Shown here: positions 7,885-15,284 of the stretch, piece by piece
How positions within the stretch are numbered: position 1 is the stretch's first letter
Layout: each line of letters begins with the position of its first letter
From: Acholeplasmatales bacterium
GTDB lineage: Bacteria > Bacillota_I > Bacilli_A > Acholeplasmatales > Anaeroplasmataceae
Length of the DNA stretch: 34,511 nucleotides
Assembly: GCA_017441525.1 (NCBI GenBank)
Contig: JAFRXJ010000006.1
Span: 1 to 34,511 of the forward strand
Reading direction: 5' to 3'
Notes under the pieces: generated by a model
Database searches by the model: none
Told to the model about the DNA's origin: nothing
What the model saw: only the letters and a program-made list of their open reading frames with translations
Translations under genes and position numbers: made by a program

Positions 7885-8738
7885 TGAGAATTCGAAGCTT
7901 TGATTCTAAACAAGGTATTTTATATCTTGTAGCAACCCCAATTGGAAATATGTCTGATATTACAATTAGGGCAATTGAAATATTAAAATCAGTTGATAAG
8001 ATTTATGCAGAAGATACAAGAAATTCAATTAATCTTTTAAAGCACCATAATATATCAACACATCTTGAGTCATATCATGAATTTAATCAAGAAATAAAAA
8101 CAACAGATATTGTTAATGAAATTAAATCAGGAATGAATATAGCTTTAATATCTGATGCAGGTTTACCTGTAATATCAGATCCTGGTTATAAAATAGTAAA
8201 AGAAGCGAGAGCCTTAGGACTTAGAGTATCTACAATTCCTGGAGCGTCTGCCGGTATTAGTGCTCTAATTTCATCAGGGCTTGCCCCAATGCCATATACA
8301 TTTTATGGTTTCCTTGATTCAAAGAAATCAAAAAGAATATCTGAATTAAATGAATTAAAATATATTAATCATACAATTATATTTTATGAGGCACCTCATA
8401 GATTAAAAGATACATTAGAAGATATGTATGATGTTTTAGGTAATAGAGATATATGTATCGCAAGAGAATTAACTAAAACATTTGAAGAATATATCTTAAC
8501 AAATTTAGAGGATGCCAAGGAATTAGAGCCTTTAAAAGGTGAAATAGTTTTAATTGTTAATGGGTATAAAGATAATAATTCTAATTTAGAAATTGATCCT
8601 AATGAAAGAATAGATGAATTGATTAAATTAGGATATAAGCCTAATGAAGCAATTAAAGAAGCAGCAAAACAATTAAACAAAGATAAAAAAGAACTATATA
8701 AAAATTATTCTGACTATAAAAACAATAAGGAGAGATAA
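7884..8738 (+). CDS. rsmI: 16S rRNA (cytidine1402-2'-O)-methyltransferase RsmI
   Basis: It methylates the 2'-OH of C1402 in the decoding centre of 16S rRNA. The tetrapyrrole-methylase-type fold is marked by VATPIGNMSD (16-25), AEDTR (42-46), the glycine/proline loop ISDAGLPVISDPG (89-101) and IPGASA (118-123). At 284 residues it is of normal length, with a Lys-rich C-terminal helix. The start overlaps the preceding stop. It is followed five bases later by the thioredoxin-fold gene. The position after yabB matches Bacillus. Confidence 0.95.
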   Translation: MRIRSFDSKQGILYLVATPIGNMSDITIRAIEILKSVDKIYAEDTRNSINLLKHHNISTHLESYHEFNQEIKTTDIVNEIKSGMNIALISDAGLPVISDPGYKIVKEARALGLRVSTIPGASAGISALISSGLAPMPYTFYGFLDSKKSKRISELNELKYINHTIIFYEAPHRLKDTLEDMYDVLGNRDICIARELTKTFEEYILTNLEDAKELEPLKGEIVLIVNGYKDNNSNLEIDPNERIDELIKLGYKPNEAIKEAAKQLNKDKKELYKNYSDYKNNKER

Positions 8739-8742
8739 AAAA

Positions 8743-9252
8743 ATGTCTAATAATTATGATGGCTATATTAAACCAATTAGCTATGATGAATTAATTAAAT
8801 TATTTGATTCTTTAGATACAGGATTAGTTTATATCGGTGGTGAATGGTGTGACAACTGCCACGATGTTTTAAATATCGTCGTAGATGAAGCAAAGAAGCA
8901 TAAATTAGATTGTATATATAATTATGATTCTATATTCACAAATGTTTATGGAGAAAAAGAAGATTTAAGAGATTGTAAGAGCTTAGAGATAAAGCTTAAA
9001 TACTACGCTATAGTTGAAAAATCTCAATTTAAATCTGATGAATTAGTTAAAGATACATTAATTCCAAGAATTCATGTACCATTCTATATGGCTATTAGAA
9101 ATGGTAGCTGTATTGGTTATTATTCTGCAGAATTATTAAATGAAAATGGAATATTACATGATAGATGTAATATGGAAGAAGATAAATCAGAAGATTTTAG
9201 ACAAAAAATCGGAGATTTAATTTCAAAATTAAATTATGATAGATTATTTTAA
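8743..9252 (+). CDS. Thioredoxin-fold protein, predicted cytoplasmic
   Basis: This looks like a thioredoxin-like redox protein of unknown partner. Residues 28-40 read as a strand followed by the active-site motif WCDNC (Cys36, Cys39) at the start of a helix. A Val-Pro pair (112-113) sits where thioredoxins have the cis-proline loop. There is an insertion of about 40 residues between the second strand and the cis-proline, and three further cysteines lie outside the motif (57, 78, 123), plus Cys142. No signal peptide is visible, so it is probably cytoplasmic. It is 169 residues, has a good AGGAG site, and is the last gene before a terminator. It resembles small bacteriocin-accessory-type thioredoxin-fold proteins, but that is only a guess. 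Confidence 0.7.
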   Translation: MSNNYDGYIKPISYDELIKLFDSLDTGLVYIGGEWCDNCHDVLNIVVDEAKKHKLDCIYNYDSIFTNVYGEKEDLRDCKSLEIKLKYYAIVEKSQFKSDELVKDTLIPRIHVPFYMAIRNGSCIGYYSAELLNENGILHDRCNMEEDKSEDFRQKIGDLISKLNYDRLF

Positions 9253-9257
9253 TTAAT

Positions 9258-9288
9258 TTCTACTCAACTCTTGTTGGGTAGTTTTTAA
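9258..9288 (+). terminator. Terminator after the thioredoxin-fold gene
   Basis: CTACTCAAC (9260-9268) pairs with GTTGGGTAG (9273-9281) with one G-T pair and a TCTT loop, then TTTTT. It closes the tmk-to-thioredoxin operon. Confidence 0.9.
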
Positions 9289-9292
9289 TTCG

Positions 9293-9321
9293 TTGATTAA
9301 TATCAAATATTTTGATATAAT
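9293..9321 (+). promoter_or_regulatory. metG promoter, overlaid by a long inverted repeat
   Basis: -35 TTGATT (9293-9298), 17-base spacer, extended -10 TGA-TATAAT (9313-9321). An inverted repeat runs exactly over it: TTGATTAATATCAA (9293-9306) against TTGATATAATCAA (9312-9324), matching except for one missing T. The leader to the metG ATG is only about 27 bases, too short for a T-box or a SAM riboswitch. Confidence 0.75.
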
Positions 9322-9354
9322 CAATAAGAATATTGAAAAGACGGAGGTCTTAGT

Positions 9355-11277
9355 ATGGAAAATAAGAAATTTTATTTAACTACAGCAATCGCATATACTT
9401 CATCTAAACCACATATTGGTAATGTTTATGAAGCAATACTTGCGGACTGTATTGTAAGATATAAGAAGAAAGATGGCTATGATACATATTTCCAAACAGG
9501 AACTGATGAGCATGGTCAAAAAATTGAACAAAAGGCTATTAAGGCAGGAACAACTCCAAAGGCTCATGTAGATAAGGTATCTAAAGAATTAAGAGATACA
9601 TATGACATGATGAATGTAAAATATGATCATTTTATTCGTACAACTGATAAAGATCATGAAGAGATTGTTGCCCAGGCTTTTGAAAAGATGTTAGCCAAAG
9701 GCGATATCTACAAAGGAAAATATGAAGGATATTACTGTGTAGATTGTGAATCTTATTTTACTGAAAAAGATTTAGTTGATGGATGCTGCCCAGATTGTGG
9801 AGCTAAAGTAACTAAAAATAGTGAAGAATGTTATTTCTTAAAGCTTGAACCATATAGACAAAGATTATTAAATTATATCAATGATAATCCAAAATTCATT
9901 GAGCCAGAGTCAAGAAAGAATGAAATGATTAATAATTTCTTAAAAAATCCAATTCCTGATCTTTGTGTATCTAGAACATCATATAAGTGGGGTATTCCTG
10001 TTATATCTGATCCTAAGCATGTAATCTATGTTTGGATAGATGCCCTAATGAATTATGTTACTGGACTTGGTTATGACGTTAATGGTAATCATGGAGATTT
10101 ATATAAAAAATATTGGCCATGTGATGTTCATCTAATTGGTAAAGATATTTTAAGATTCCATACTATTTATTGGCCAATTATGTTAATGTCTTTAGATATG
10201 CCACTACCTAAACAAGTATTTGGTCATCCATGGATTTTAACAAATCATAATAAGATGTCAAAATCTAAAAATAATGTATTATATACAGATGATTTAACAT
10301 CATATTTTGGTGTTGATGCTGTAAGATATTATGTATTACATGAAATTCCATTTGCACAAGATGGTAATATTACATATGAACTTGTATGTGAAAGAACAAA
10401 TTCAGATTTAGCTAATACATATGGTAATTTAGTTAATAGAACTATCGCAATGGTTAAAAAGTATTTTGGAGATGCTAAAATAACAAAGGGTACTAAGACA
10501 GAATTTGATGATGAATTAGCTAATGTTATTAATGAATCTGTTAAGAAATATAAAGAATTAATGGATCAATTTAGAGTTGCTGATGCATTAGAAGAAGCAA
10601 TGAAATTATTAAGACAAGCTAATAAATACATTGATGAAACAGCACCTTGGGCATTAGCTAAGGATGAATCTAAGAAAGATGTATTAATGAATGTTTTATA
10701 TAATTTATTAGAATCAATTAGAATTGGTTCAGTATTATTAGAACCAGCAATTCCTGATACAGCAAATAAGGTATATACAGCACTAAATACTAAGAATACT
10801 GATTTTAGTAGTTTATCATTTGGTTTAGAAAAAGATTATTTAGTTTCTAAATGTGATGTATTATTCCAAAGATTAGATGTTAATGAAATTATGGAAAAGA
10901 TTTCAGCAGCTGAAGCAGCTAAACAAGCTCAAGTTGCAGCACAAGCAGAAGATGAAATTGATATTGAAGCATTTGAAAAGGTTAAGCTTGTTGTTGGACA
11001 AATTGTTGAAGCTAAAAAGCATCCAAAGGCTGATAAATTATTAGTATTTAAGATTAATATAGGTACTGAGGTTAGACAAATAGTTTCTGGTATTGCTAAA
11101 TTCTATAACCCAGAAGATTTAGTAGGTAAGAAAGTAATTGTTGTTAAAAACTTAAAGGCTATTAAATTAAGAGGAGAAGAATCTCATGGTATGTTACTAT
11201 GTGGTTCTGATGAGGCAGATTCATATTTAGAATTAGTAAATATTGATAAATGTAATCCTGGAGATATCATAAGATAA
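9355..11277 (+). CDS. metG: Methionyl-tRNA synthetase
   Basis: It charges tRNA-Met in the cytoplasm. The class I catalytic domain shows the HIGH-type PHIGN (19-23) and KMSKS (300-304). A zinc knuckle uses Cys128, Cys131, Cys145 and Cys148. The anticodon-binding helical domain follows, then an Ala/Glu-rich linker (about 508-530), and finally the Trbp111-type tRNA-binding OB domain (about 535-640) containing VVGQIVEAKKHP and GEESHGMLLC. The fused C-terminal domain and single-knuckle form are normal for Bacillota. It is 640 residues, has a good GGAGG site and is flanked by its own promoter and terminator, so it is monocistronic. Confidence 0.97.
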   Translation: MENKKFYLTTAIAYTSSKPHIGNVYEAILADCIVRYKKKDGYDTYFQTGTDEHGQKIEQKAIKAGTTPKAHVDKVSKELRDTYDMMNVKYDHFIRTTDKDHEEIVAQAFEKMLAKGDIYKGKYEGYYCVDCESYFTEKDLVDGCCPDCGAKVTKNSEECYFLKLEPYRQRLLNYINDNPKFIEPESRKNEMINNFLKNPIPDLCVSRTSYKWGIPVISDPKHVIYVWIDALMNYVTGLGYDVNGNHGDLYKKYWPCDVHLIGKDILRFHTIYWPIMLMSLDMPLPKQVFGHPWILTNHNKMSKSKNNVLYTDDLTSYFGVDAVRYYVLHEIPFAQDGNITYELVCERTNSDLANTYGNLVNRTIAMVKKYFGDAKITKGTKTEFDDELANVINESVKKYKELMDQFRVADALEEAMKLLRQANKYIDETAPWALAKDESKKDVLMNVLYNLLESIRIGSVLLEPAIPDTANKVYTALNTKNTDFSSLSFGLEKDYLVSKCDVLFQRLDVNEIMEKISAAEAAKQAQVAAQAEDEIDIEAFEKVKLVVGQIVEAKKHPKADKLLVFKINIGTEVRQIVSGIAKFYNPEDLVGKKVIVVKNLKAIKLRGEESHGMLLCGSDEADSYLELVNIDKCNPGDIIR

Positions 11278-11278
11278 T

Positions 11279-11300
11279 AAAAGCACTTCGGTGCTTTTTT
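11279..11300 (+). terminator. Terminator after metG
   Basis: AAAAGCAC (11279-11286), tetraloop TTCG, GTGCTTTT (11291-11298) and further T. A compact UUCG-loop terminator directly after the metG stop. Confidence 0.92.
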
Positions 11301-11324
11301 ATTTCTATATGTGTTATTATTTCC

Positions 11325-11438
11325 AGACATCTTGAAAATGAAGTATATCATTATTCTGAGGAAGAACCAGCAACTGAAGGAAACTTCTGGCATTTTGATG
11401 AAGAAGGAAAGCCTGGTGCTTGGACAGCAGAAGAATAA
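11325..11438 (+). pseudogene. C-terminal remnant of a BspA-like surface protein
   Basis: A reading frame with stop TAA at 11436-11438 encodes a 37-residue tail with ENEVYHYSEEEPATEG and NFWHFDEEGKPGAW. This matches the characteristic last segment of BspA-like leucine-rich-repeat surface proteins of gut Bacillota, where a YYYSE...EGNYWHY...W pattern closes the protein. There is no start codon with a ribosome site, and the frame upstream runs into the metG terminator, so the gene is broken. The repeat units themselves are gone. It may mark an old deletion or recombination between dispersed surface-protein genes. The 5' limit is uncertain. Confidence 0.65.
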
Positions 11439-11466
11439 TTAAATTTCAAAAAGAAATAAAATAATA

Positions 11467-11494
11467 AAAGGTCGATGAAATTTCATCGGCCTTT
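11467..11494. terminator. Bidirectional terminator between the remnant and hflX
   Basis: AAAGGTCGATGAA (11467-11479) pairs with TTCATCGGCCTTT (11482-11494) over 13 pairs with one G-T. On the minus strand it is followed by T-rich sequence and lies just past the hflX stop, so it ends hflX. It would also stop plus-strand reading. Confidence 0.85.
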
Positions 11495-11498
11495 ATTG

Positions 11499-12761
11499 TT
11501 ATGATACAAATGTATCAATATCATATTCTTGGAATAATTGATATAATTTTTTAGGTATTTCTAATTCATAATATGTTCCATTTTCTTCATAAGATTTATT
11601 AGATATTTGGCATTTTTCTTCAGCTATATTTATTAGATCTCCTCTGTTATATGGAACAATTATTTTTGCGTGGATAAATGAAGGAGATATTTCTTCTAAT
11701 ATAGTTTGTAATAATAAATCTATATTTTCTTTAGTTTTATTAGAATATTTAATAGATTTATATCCTGGAGTATCCATATATTTATTTAATGTTTTATCCC
11801 ATTTATTTAATAAAAATATAGATGGTATATTATTCGCTCCAATTTGGTTTAAAACCTCAAAAACGACTGTTATTTGCTGATTTATGTATGGAGTAGAAGA
11901 ATCTACAACATGAATTATAAAATCAGCATTTTTTATTTCTTGTAATGTTGAATAAAATGAATTAATTAAATTATGTGGTAATTTAGATACAAATCCAATT
12001 GTATCTACTAACATAAATTCAACCTTATTATAATTAATTAGTCTATTATATGTATATAATGTAGAGAATAACTGATTCTTTTCTAATACCTCTTTATTTT
12101 TAGAAGAATTAATATATTGTAAAATAGAATTCATAGTAGATGATTTACCTGCGTTAGTATATCCTACTAATGCGACAATAGGTATATCATTTCTCTTTCT
12201 TTTTTCTATTTGTTTCATTTTCATATTTCTAATGATATCTAATTCATATTTTAATTTATTAATTTCTATCATTAAATGTCTTCTATCTAATTCCTTTTGA
12301 GTTTCACCGGCGCCACGTGTTGCGGTAGAAGCACCACCACCAATACGAGACTCTTTTTCTCTTAAGAATTGGATTCTAGGTAATAAATATAAATCTTTAG
12401 TTAATTTTATTTCTATTTTAGATTCTTTAGATTTAGCTCTTAATTCGAATATTTTTAATATTAAATAAGATCTATCCATTACTTCAACATTTAATTCTTC
12501 ACTAATATTTCTTAATTGAACTGGAGATAATTCATCATTAAATATTACTGTATCTATAGAATTAGCTAAGATATTTAATATTATTTCTTGAAGTTTTCCC
12601 TTACCAATATATGTTGCCGGATTTGGCACATCTAATGATTGTGTAATTTTTCCAACAACCTCGTAATCTAATGATTTTGCTAGATTTTTAAGCTCGTCTA
12701 GGGAATAATCAATGTCATATCTGTCATATTTAGTTGTAACACCCACTAAAAGAGCTCTCAT
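11499..12761 (-). CDS. hflX: GTPase HflX
   Basis: HflX is a ribosome-associated GTPase that splits stalled ribosomes under stress. The N-terminal HflX domain contains NPATYIGKGK and the glycine-rich linker RIGGGAST with TRGAGETQ (about 139-154 from this start). The G domain has G1 GYTNAGKS (200-207), G3 DTIGF and G4 NKWD. The length of 420 residues is typical. GTG codons five and four codons upstream are also in frame, but the -10 at 12786-12781 predicts an RNA start near 12774. That leaves the ATG at 12761, with GGTGA eight bases ahead, as the better start. Transcribed alone, divergent from degV, and ended by the terminator at 11467-11494. Confidence 0.93.
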   Translation of the reverse strand: MRALLVGVTTKYDRYDIDYSLDELKNLAKSLDYEVVGKITQSLDVPNPATYIGKGKLQEIILNILANSIDTVIFNDELSPVQLRNISEELNVEVMDRSYLILKIFELRAKSKESKIEIKLTKDLYLLPRIQFLREKESRIGGGASTATRGAGETQKELDRRHLMIEINKLKYELDIIRNMKMKQIEKRKRNDIPIVALVGYTNAGKSSTMNSILQYINSSKNKEVLEKNQLFSTLYTYNRLINYNKVEFMLVDTIGFVSKLPHNLINSFYSTLQEIKNADFIIHVVDSSTPYINQQITVVFEVLNQIGANNIPSIFLLNKWDKTLNKYMDTPGYKSIKYSNKTKENIDLLLQTILEEISPSFIHAKIIVPYNRGDLINIAEEKCQISNKSYEENGTYYELEIPKKLYQLFQEYDIDTFVS

Positions 12762-12780
12762 ATCTTTAATCACCACTAAT

Positions 12781-12809
12781 ATTATACCAATATGCCATTG
12801 ACAAATAAA
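12781..12809 (-). promoter_or_regulatory. hflX promoter (minus strand)
   Basis: Read on the minus strand: -35 TTTATT (12809-12804), 17-base spacer, extended -10 TGG-TATAAT (TATAAT at 12786-12781). The weak -35 is compensated by the TGn extension. Confidence 0.65.
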
Positions 12810-12810
12810 G

Positions 12811-12839
12811 TTGAAAATATAGGCAATTTGAAATATAAT
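12811..12839 (+). promoter_or_regulatory. degV promoter, back to back with the hflX promoter
   Basis: -35 TTGAAA (12811-12816), 17-base spacer and consensus -10 TATAAT (12834-12839). Its -35 is separated by a single base from the -35 of hflX on the other strand, so RNA polymerase could probably not hold both at once. Confidence 0.75.
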
Positions 12840-12897
12840 ATAACTATATAAAGTAGCGAAAAATGAAATATTTAATATAAAGGGTGGTAGTAGTATT

Positions 12898-13761
12898 ATG
12901 GTTAAAATTATTTCAGATTCAACATGTGATTTATCTAAGGAATTATTAGAAAAATATGATATTGAAACATTTCCTTTATTAGTTACTTTTGGTGAAGAAT
13001 CTTATAAAGATGGTATTGAAATTGATCCAAATAAAATTTATGAAGAAGTTAAAAAAAGAGGATATTTACCTAAGACATCAGCAGTATCTGCGTTAGAGAT
13101 TGAAGAAGTATTTAGAAAATATATAGATCAAGGTTATGAAATAGTATATACTGGTATTTCTAGTAAGATGTCATCTACATATAATAATGCATGTCTAGCA
13201 GCAAAAGAGGTTGCAGAAGATAAGATTTTCGTTGTAGATTCTAAGAATTTATCAACTGGTATTTCTTTATTATTATTAAAGGGATGTATGGATAGAGATA
13301 GAGGTCTTTCAGCAAAGGAAATAGCTGAAAACATGACAAAGCTTGCTGATAAGGTTAAATCACAATTCGCTATTGAAACTATGGAATATCTTCACAAGGG
13401 TGGAAGATGTTCAAGTATTGCAAGATTTGCAGCAACAGTATTAAGAATTAAGCCTATTATCTTCGTTAGAGATGGAACATTAAGTGTTGGTAAGAAACCA
13501 CTTGGTAAGATGACAGTAGCATTAAATGCAATGCTAAAAATGTTAGAAGAAGATAAATCTAAAAACAATGTTGATCCTGAATTTATATTTGTAACAGATG
13601 CTATAGCACCTGAATCAAGAGAATATCTATTACCAAAGGTTAAAGAATTATTCCCTAATACAAATGTTTATGCAACAACTGCCGGTGGTGTAATAGCTTC
13701 ACATTGTGGCTATGGAACAATTGGTATTTTATACATTTGTAAGGAAGATGTTCATTTATAA
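12898..13761 (+). CDS. degV: DegV family fatty-acid-binding protein
   Basis: DegV proteins bind a fatty acid. In Bacillota they act as FakB, presenting the acid to the kinase FakA for incorporation into phospholipids. Typical marks are ISDSTCDLS (5-13), the lipid-binding PKTSA (58-62), GISSKMSSTYNNA (86-98), GGRCSS and a late Gly/His-rich HCGYGT. At 287 residues it is normal. It is preceded by a GGGTGG site and its own promoter, and followed by a terminator, so it is monocistronic. A FakA C-terminal-like protein lies at 34089, but no full FakA is in the window. Whether this paralogue is a true FakB cannot be decided. Confidence 0.9.
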   Translation: MVKIISDSTCDLSKELLEKYDIETFPLLVTFGEESYKDGIEIDPNKIYEEVKKRGYLPKTSAVSALEIEEVFRKYIDQGYEIVYTGISSKMSSTYNNACLAAKEVAEDKIFVVDSKNLSTGISLLLLKGCMDRDRGLSAKEIAENMTKLADKVKSQFAIETMEYLHKGGRCSSIARFAATVLRIKPIIFVRDGTLSVGKKPLGKMTVALNAMLKMLEEDKSKNNVDPEFIFVTDAIAPESREYLLPKVKELFPNTNVYATTAGGVIASHCGYGTIGILYICKEDVHL

Positions 13762-13778
13762 AATATTAAATTAATAAC

Positions 13779-13838
13779 AAAATGCCGTGTTATTTTAAAA
13801 TATTTATTTAAAAATATTGAAAATGCGGTATTTTTTTT
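13779..13838 (+). terminator. Long terminator after degV
   Basis: AAAATGCCGTGTT (13779-13791) pairs with AATGCGGTATTTT (13822-13834) with three G-T pairs. An AT-rich inner region can extend the stem, and a T8 tract follows. The downstream arm and T tract form the spacer of the yebC promoter. Confidence 0.75.
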
Positions 13839-13845
13839 ATATAAT
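13817..13845 (+). promoter_or_regulatory. yebC promoter embedded in the degV terminator
   Basis: -35 TTGAAA (13817-13822), 17-base spacer, consensus -10 TATAAT (13840-13845). The -35 lies at the loop side of the degV terminator, the spacer is its 3' arm plus T tract, and the -10 follows immediately. Confidence 0.75.
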
Positions 13846-13890
13846 ATTCGCGTATTTTATTTTACTTAAATTTGAAAGGTTGTGTTGATT

Positions 13891-14625
13891 ATGGGAAGAG
13901 CCCATGAAGTACGTGCAGCATCTATGGCTAAAACAGCTGCAATGAAATCTAGTAAATATGCTAAATGGGGAAAGGAAATCTTTGCTGCTGCAAAGGCTGG
14001 AGTACCTGACCCTGATATGAATCAAGGATTAAAGAATGTTATTGCTCGTGCAAAGAAGGATCAAGTTCCTGCAGATGTAATTAAAAGAGCAATTGAAAAA
14101 GCACAAGGTGTTAAATCTGGTGCTACTAAAGAAAAGTCTTATGAAGGTATGGGACCAGGAAATGTTGCTGTTATCGTTAACTGCTTAACTGATAATGATA
14201 ATAGAACATTCACAGAAGTTCGTACAGCATTCAATAAGACAGGCGGAACAATTGGTCAAGCTGTTGGATACTTATTCAATAAGAAGGCTGTATTCGAATT
14301 CGAAGGAATGACTGAAGACGAAGTATTAGAAGCATTAATGATGGGTGAAAATGCTGATTATGAAGATTTAGTTGTTGATGAGGATGGATTTGTAAAAATT
14401 ACTGCTCAACCTGAATCATTTGATGGTATTAAAGCTGCATTATTAGCTGTTAAGCCAGAACTTGAATTTGAAACTGCATCTTGTGATTTAGTTCCATCTA
14501 CTTACGTAGACTTAGATGAAGATCATTTAGGAAAATTCAAGAGATTATTAGAAGCATTAGCTGAGTATGACGATGTTGATGAAGTAATTCATAATGCTAA
14601 TTTACCAGCTGAAGACGGTGAATAA
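13891..14625 (+). CDS. yebC: YebC/PmpR family protein (YeeI/YebC2-type)
   Basis: YebC-family proteins were long annotated as transcription regulators. Recent work on the Bacillus YeeI/YebC2 branch shows a role in relieving ribosome stalling at proline runs. The N-terminus MGRAHEVRAASMAKTA is that of the YeeI-type branch rather than the GHSKWANI type. Family marks PDPDMNQGLKNVI, VPADVIKRAI and YEGMGPGNVAVIV are present. At 244 residues it is full length. A GTG three codons upstream (13882) is too close to the AAAGG site (13875-13879); the ATG is preferred and matches family starts. It is transcribed from its own promoter and followed by a hairpin before pyrR. Confidence 0.93.
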   Translation: MGRAHEVRAASMAKTAAMKSSKYAKWGKEIFAAAKAGVPDPDMNQGLKNVIARAKKDQVPADVIKRAIEKAQGVKSGATKEKSYEGMGPGNVAVIVNCLTDNDNRTFTEVRTAFNKTGGTIGQAVGYLFNKKAVFEFEGMTEDEVLEALMMGENADYEDLVVDEDGFVKITAQPESFDGIKAALLAVKPELEFETASCDLVPSTYVDLDEDHLGKFKRLLEALAEYDDVDEVIHNANLPAEDGE

Positions 14626-14633
14626 AAACTATT

Positions 14634-14665
14634 AGGGAGCTAGTGTTAGCTTCCTTTATTTTTTT
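14634..14665 (+). terminator. Terminator or attenuator between yebC and pyrR
   Basis: AGGGAGCTA (14634-14642) pairs with TAGCTTCCT (14647-14655) with one G-T and a GTGT loop, then TTATTTTTTT. The pyrR ribosome site GGTGA follows at once and no separate pyrR promoter was found, so pyrR may depend on read-through. Confidence 0.8.
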
Positions 14666-14674
14666 GGTGAACAT

Positions 14675-15172
14675 ATGAAAATAATTATAGAACCTGATCA
14701 ATTTAATAGAACACTTAAAAGAATGACTCATGAAATCATTGAAAGAAATGAAGATTTAAAAAGAGTTATTTTAGTTGGAATTGAAGGTAAGGGGACACCT
14801 ATTGCTAGAGAAATAGCTAAATTAATTTTACAATTTGAAGGAATAAGTGTTCCTGTTGAATTAATAGATATTTCAGCTCATAGAGATGATGAAAAGAAAA
14901 ATCTAACTAATAAATCAATTTTCTTAAACAATGTAGATGATAAAATCATCATTTTAGTTGATGATGTATTATACACTGGAAGAAGCGTTAGAGCAGCAAT
15001 GGATGCCATAATTGATATGGGCCGTCCTGCTAAGATTGAGCTTGCAGTATTAGTAGATAGGGGACATAGAGAATTACCTATTAGAGCTGACTTTGTTGGT
15101 AAGTCAATTCCTACTAGCAAAGATGAAAAAGTAATTTGTGATTTTAACGAAAAGAAGATAATTATAAAGTAA
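14675..15172 (+). CDS. pyrR: PyrR, pyrimidine regulator / uracil phosphoribosyltransferase
   Basis: PyrR in Bacillota binds pyr mRNA leaders in response to UMP and also has uracil phosphoribosyltransferase activity. The PRPP-binding loop ILVDDVLYTGRSV (92-104) and the signature LVDRGHRELPIRADFVGK (about 126-143) are diagnostic. At 165 residues it is slightly shorter than usual. Early family motifs are altered: LVGIEGKG (33-40) stands where TRG is common, and DISAHRDD (65-72) where YRDD is common. No pyrimidine biosynthesis gene is adjacent and no PyrR-binding leader was recognised. It starts ten bases past the hairpin after yebC. Confidence 0.9.
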   Translation: MKIIIEPDQFNRTLKRMTHEIIERNEDLKRVILVGIEGKGTPIAREIAKLILQFEGISVPVELIDISAHRDDEKKNLTNKSIFLNNVDDKIIILVDDVLYTGRSVRAAMDAIIDMGRPAKIELAVLVDRGHRELPIRADFVGKSIPTSKDEKVICDFNEKKIIIK

Positions 15173-15193
15173 ACGCTTTCTCTAAAGATTAAG

Positions 15194-15222
15194 TTTAAAT
15201 AATTTATTATTTATGATATTAT
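15194..15222 (+). promoter_or_regulatory. Promoter of the fhs operon
   Basis: -35 TTTAAA (15194-15199), 17-base spacer, extended -10 TGA-TATTAT (TATTAT at 15217-15222). The predicted RNA start (about 15229) lies upstream of the fhs ATG at 15285 and excludes any longer fhs reading. Confidence 0.6.
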
Positions 15223-15231
15223 TGTTGTATA

Positions 15232-15260
15232 TCGTAAAAAAACAATTGTTTTTCTTACGA
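15232..15260 (+). repeat. Inverted repeat in the fhs leader
   Basis: TCGTAA (15232-15237) and TTACGA (15255-15260) enclose A-rich and T-rich arms around the palindrome CAATTG, giving a hairpin of about 10-11 pairs with one mismatch. It begins almost at the predicted RNA start. It lacks a long T tract and is not a standard terminator. It could stabilise the mRNA or be a protein site. Confidence 0.5.
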
Positions 15261-15284
15261 GAGCAAATCAGAAAGGAAAAAGGT

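Noticed and set aside
8396-8680. Minus-strand ORF opposite rsmI, and similar ones opposite degV, pyrR, fhs, purK and purL
   Set aside because: All are shadows of well-conserved plus-strand genes, with no ribosome site and low-complexity products.
9321-9354. T-box or SAM riboswitch for metG
   Set aside because: Only about 27 bases separate the predicted RNA start from the ATG, too short for either.
11184-11393. Minus-strand 69-residue ORF over the metG end and terminator
   Set aside because: It runs through the metG terminator and the conserved metG C-terminus. The plus strand of the same region gives a recognisable surface-protein tail instead.
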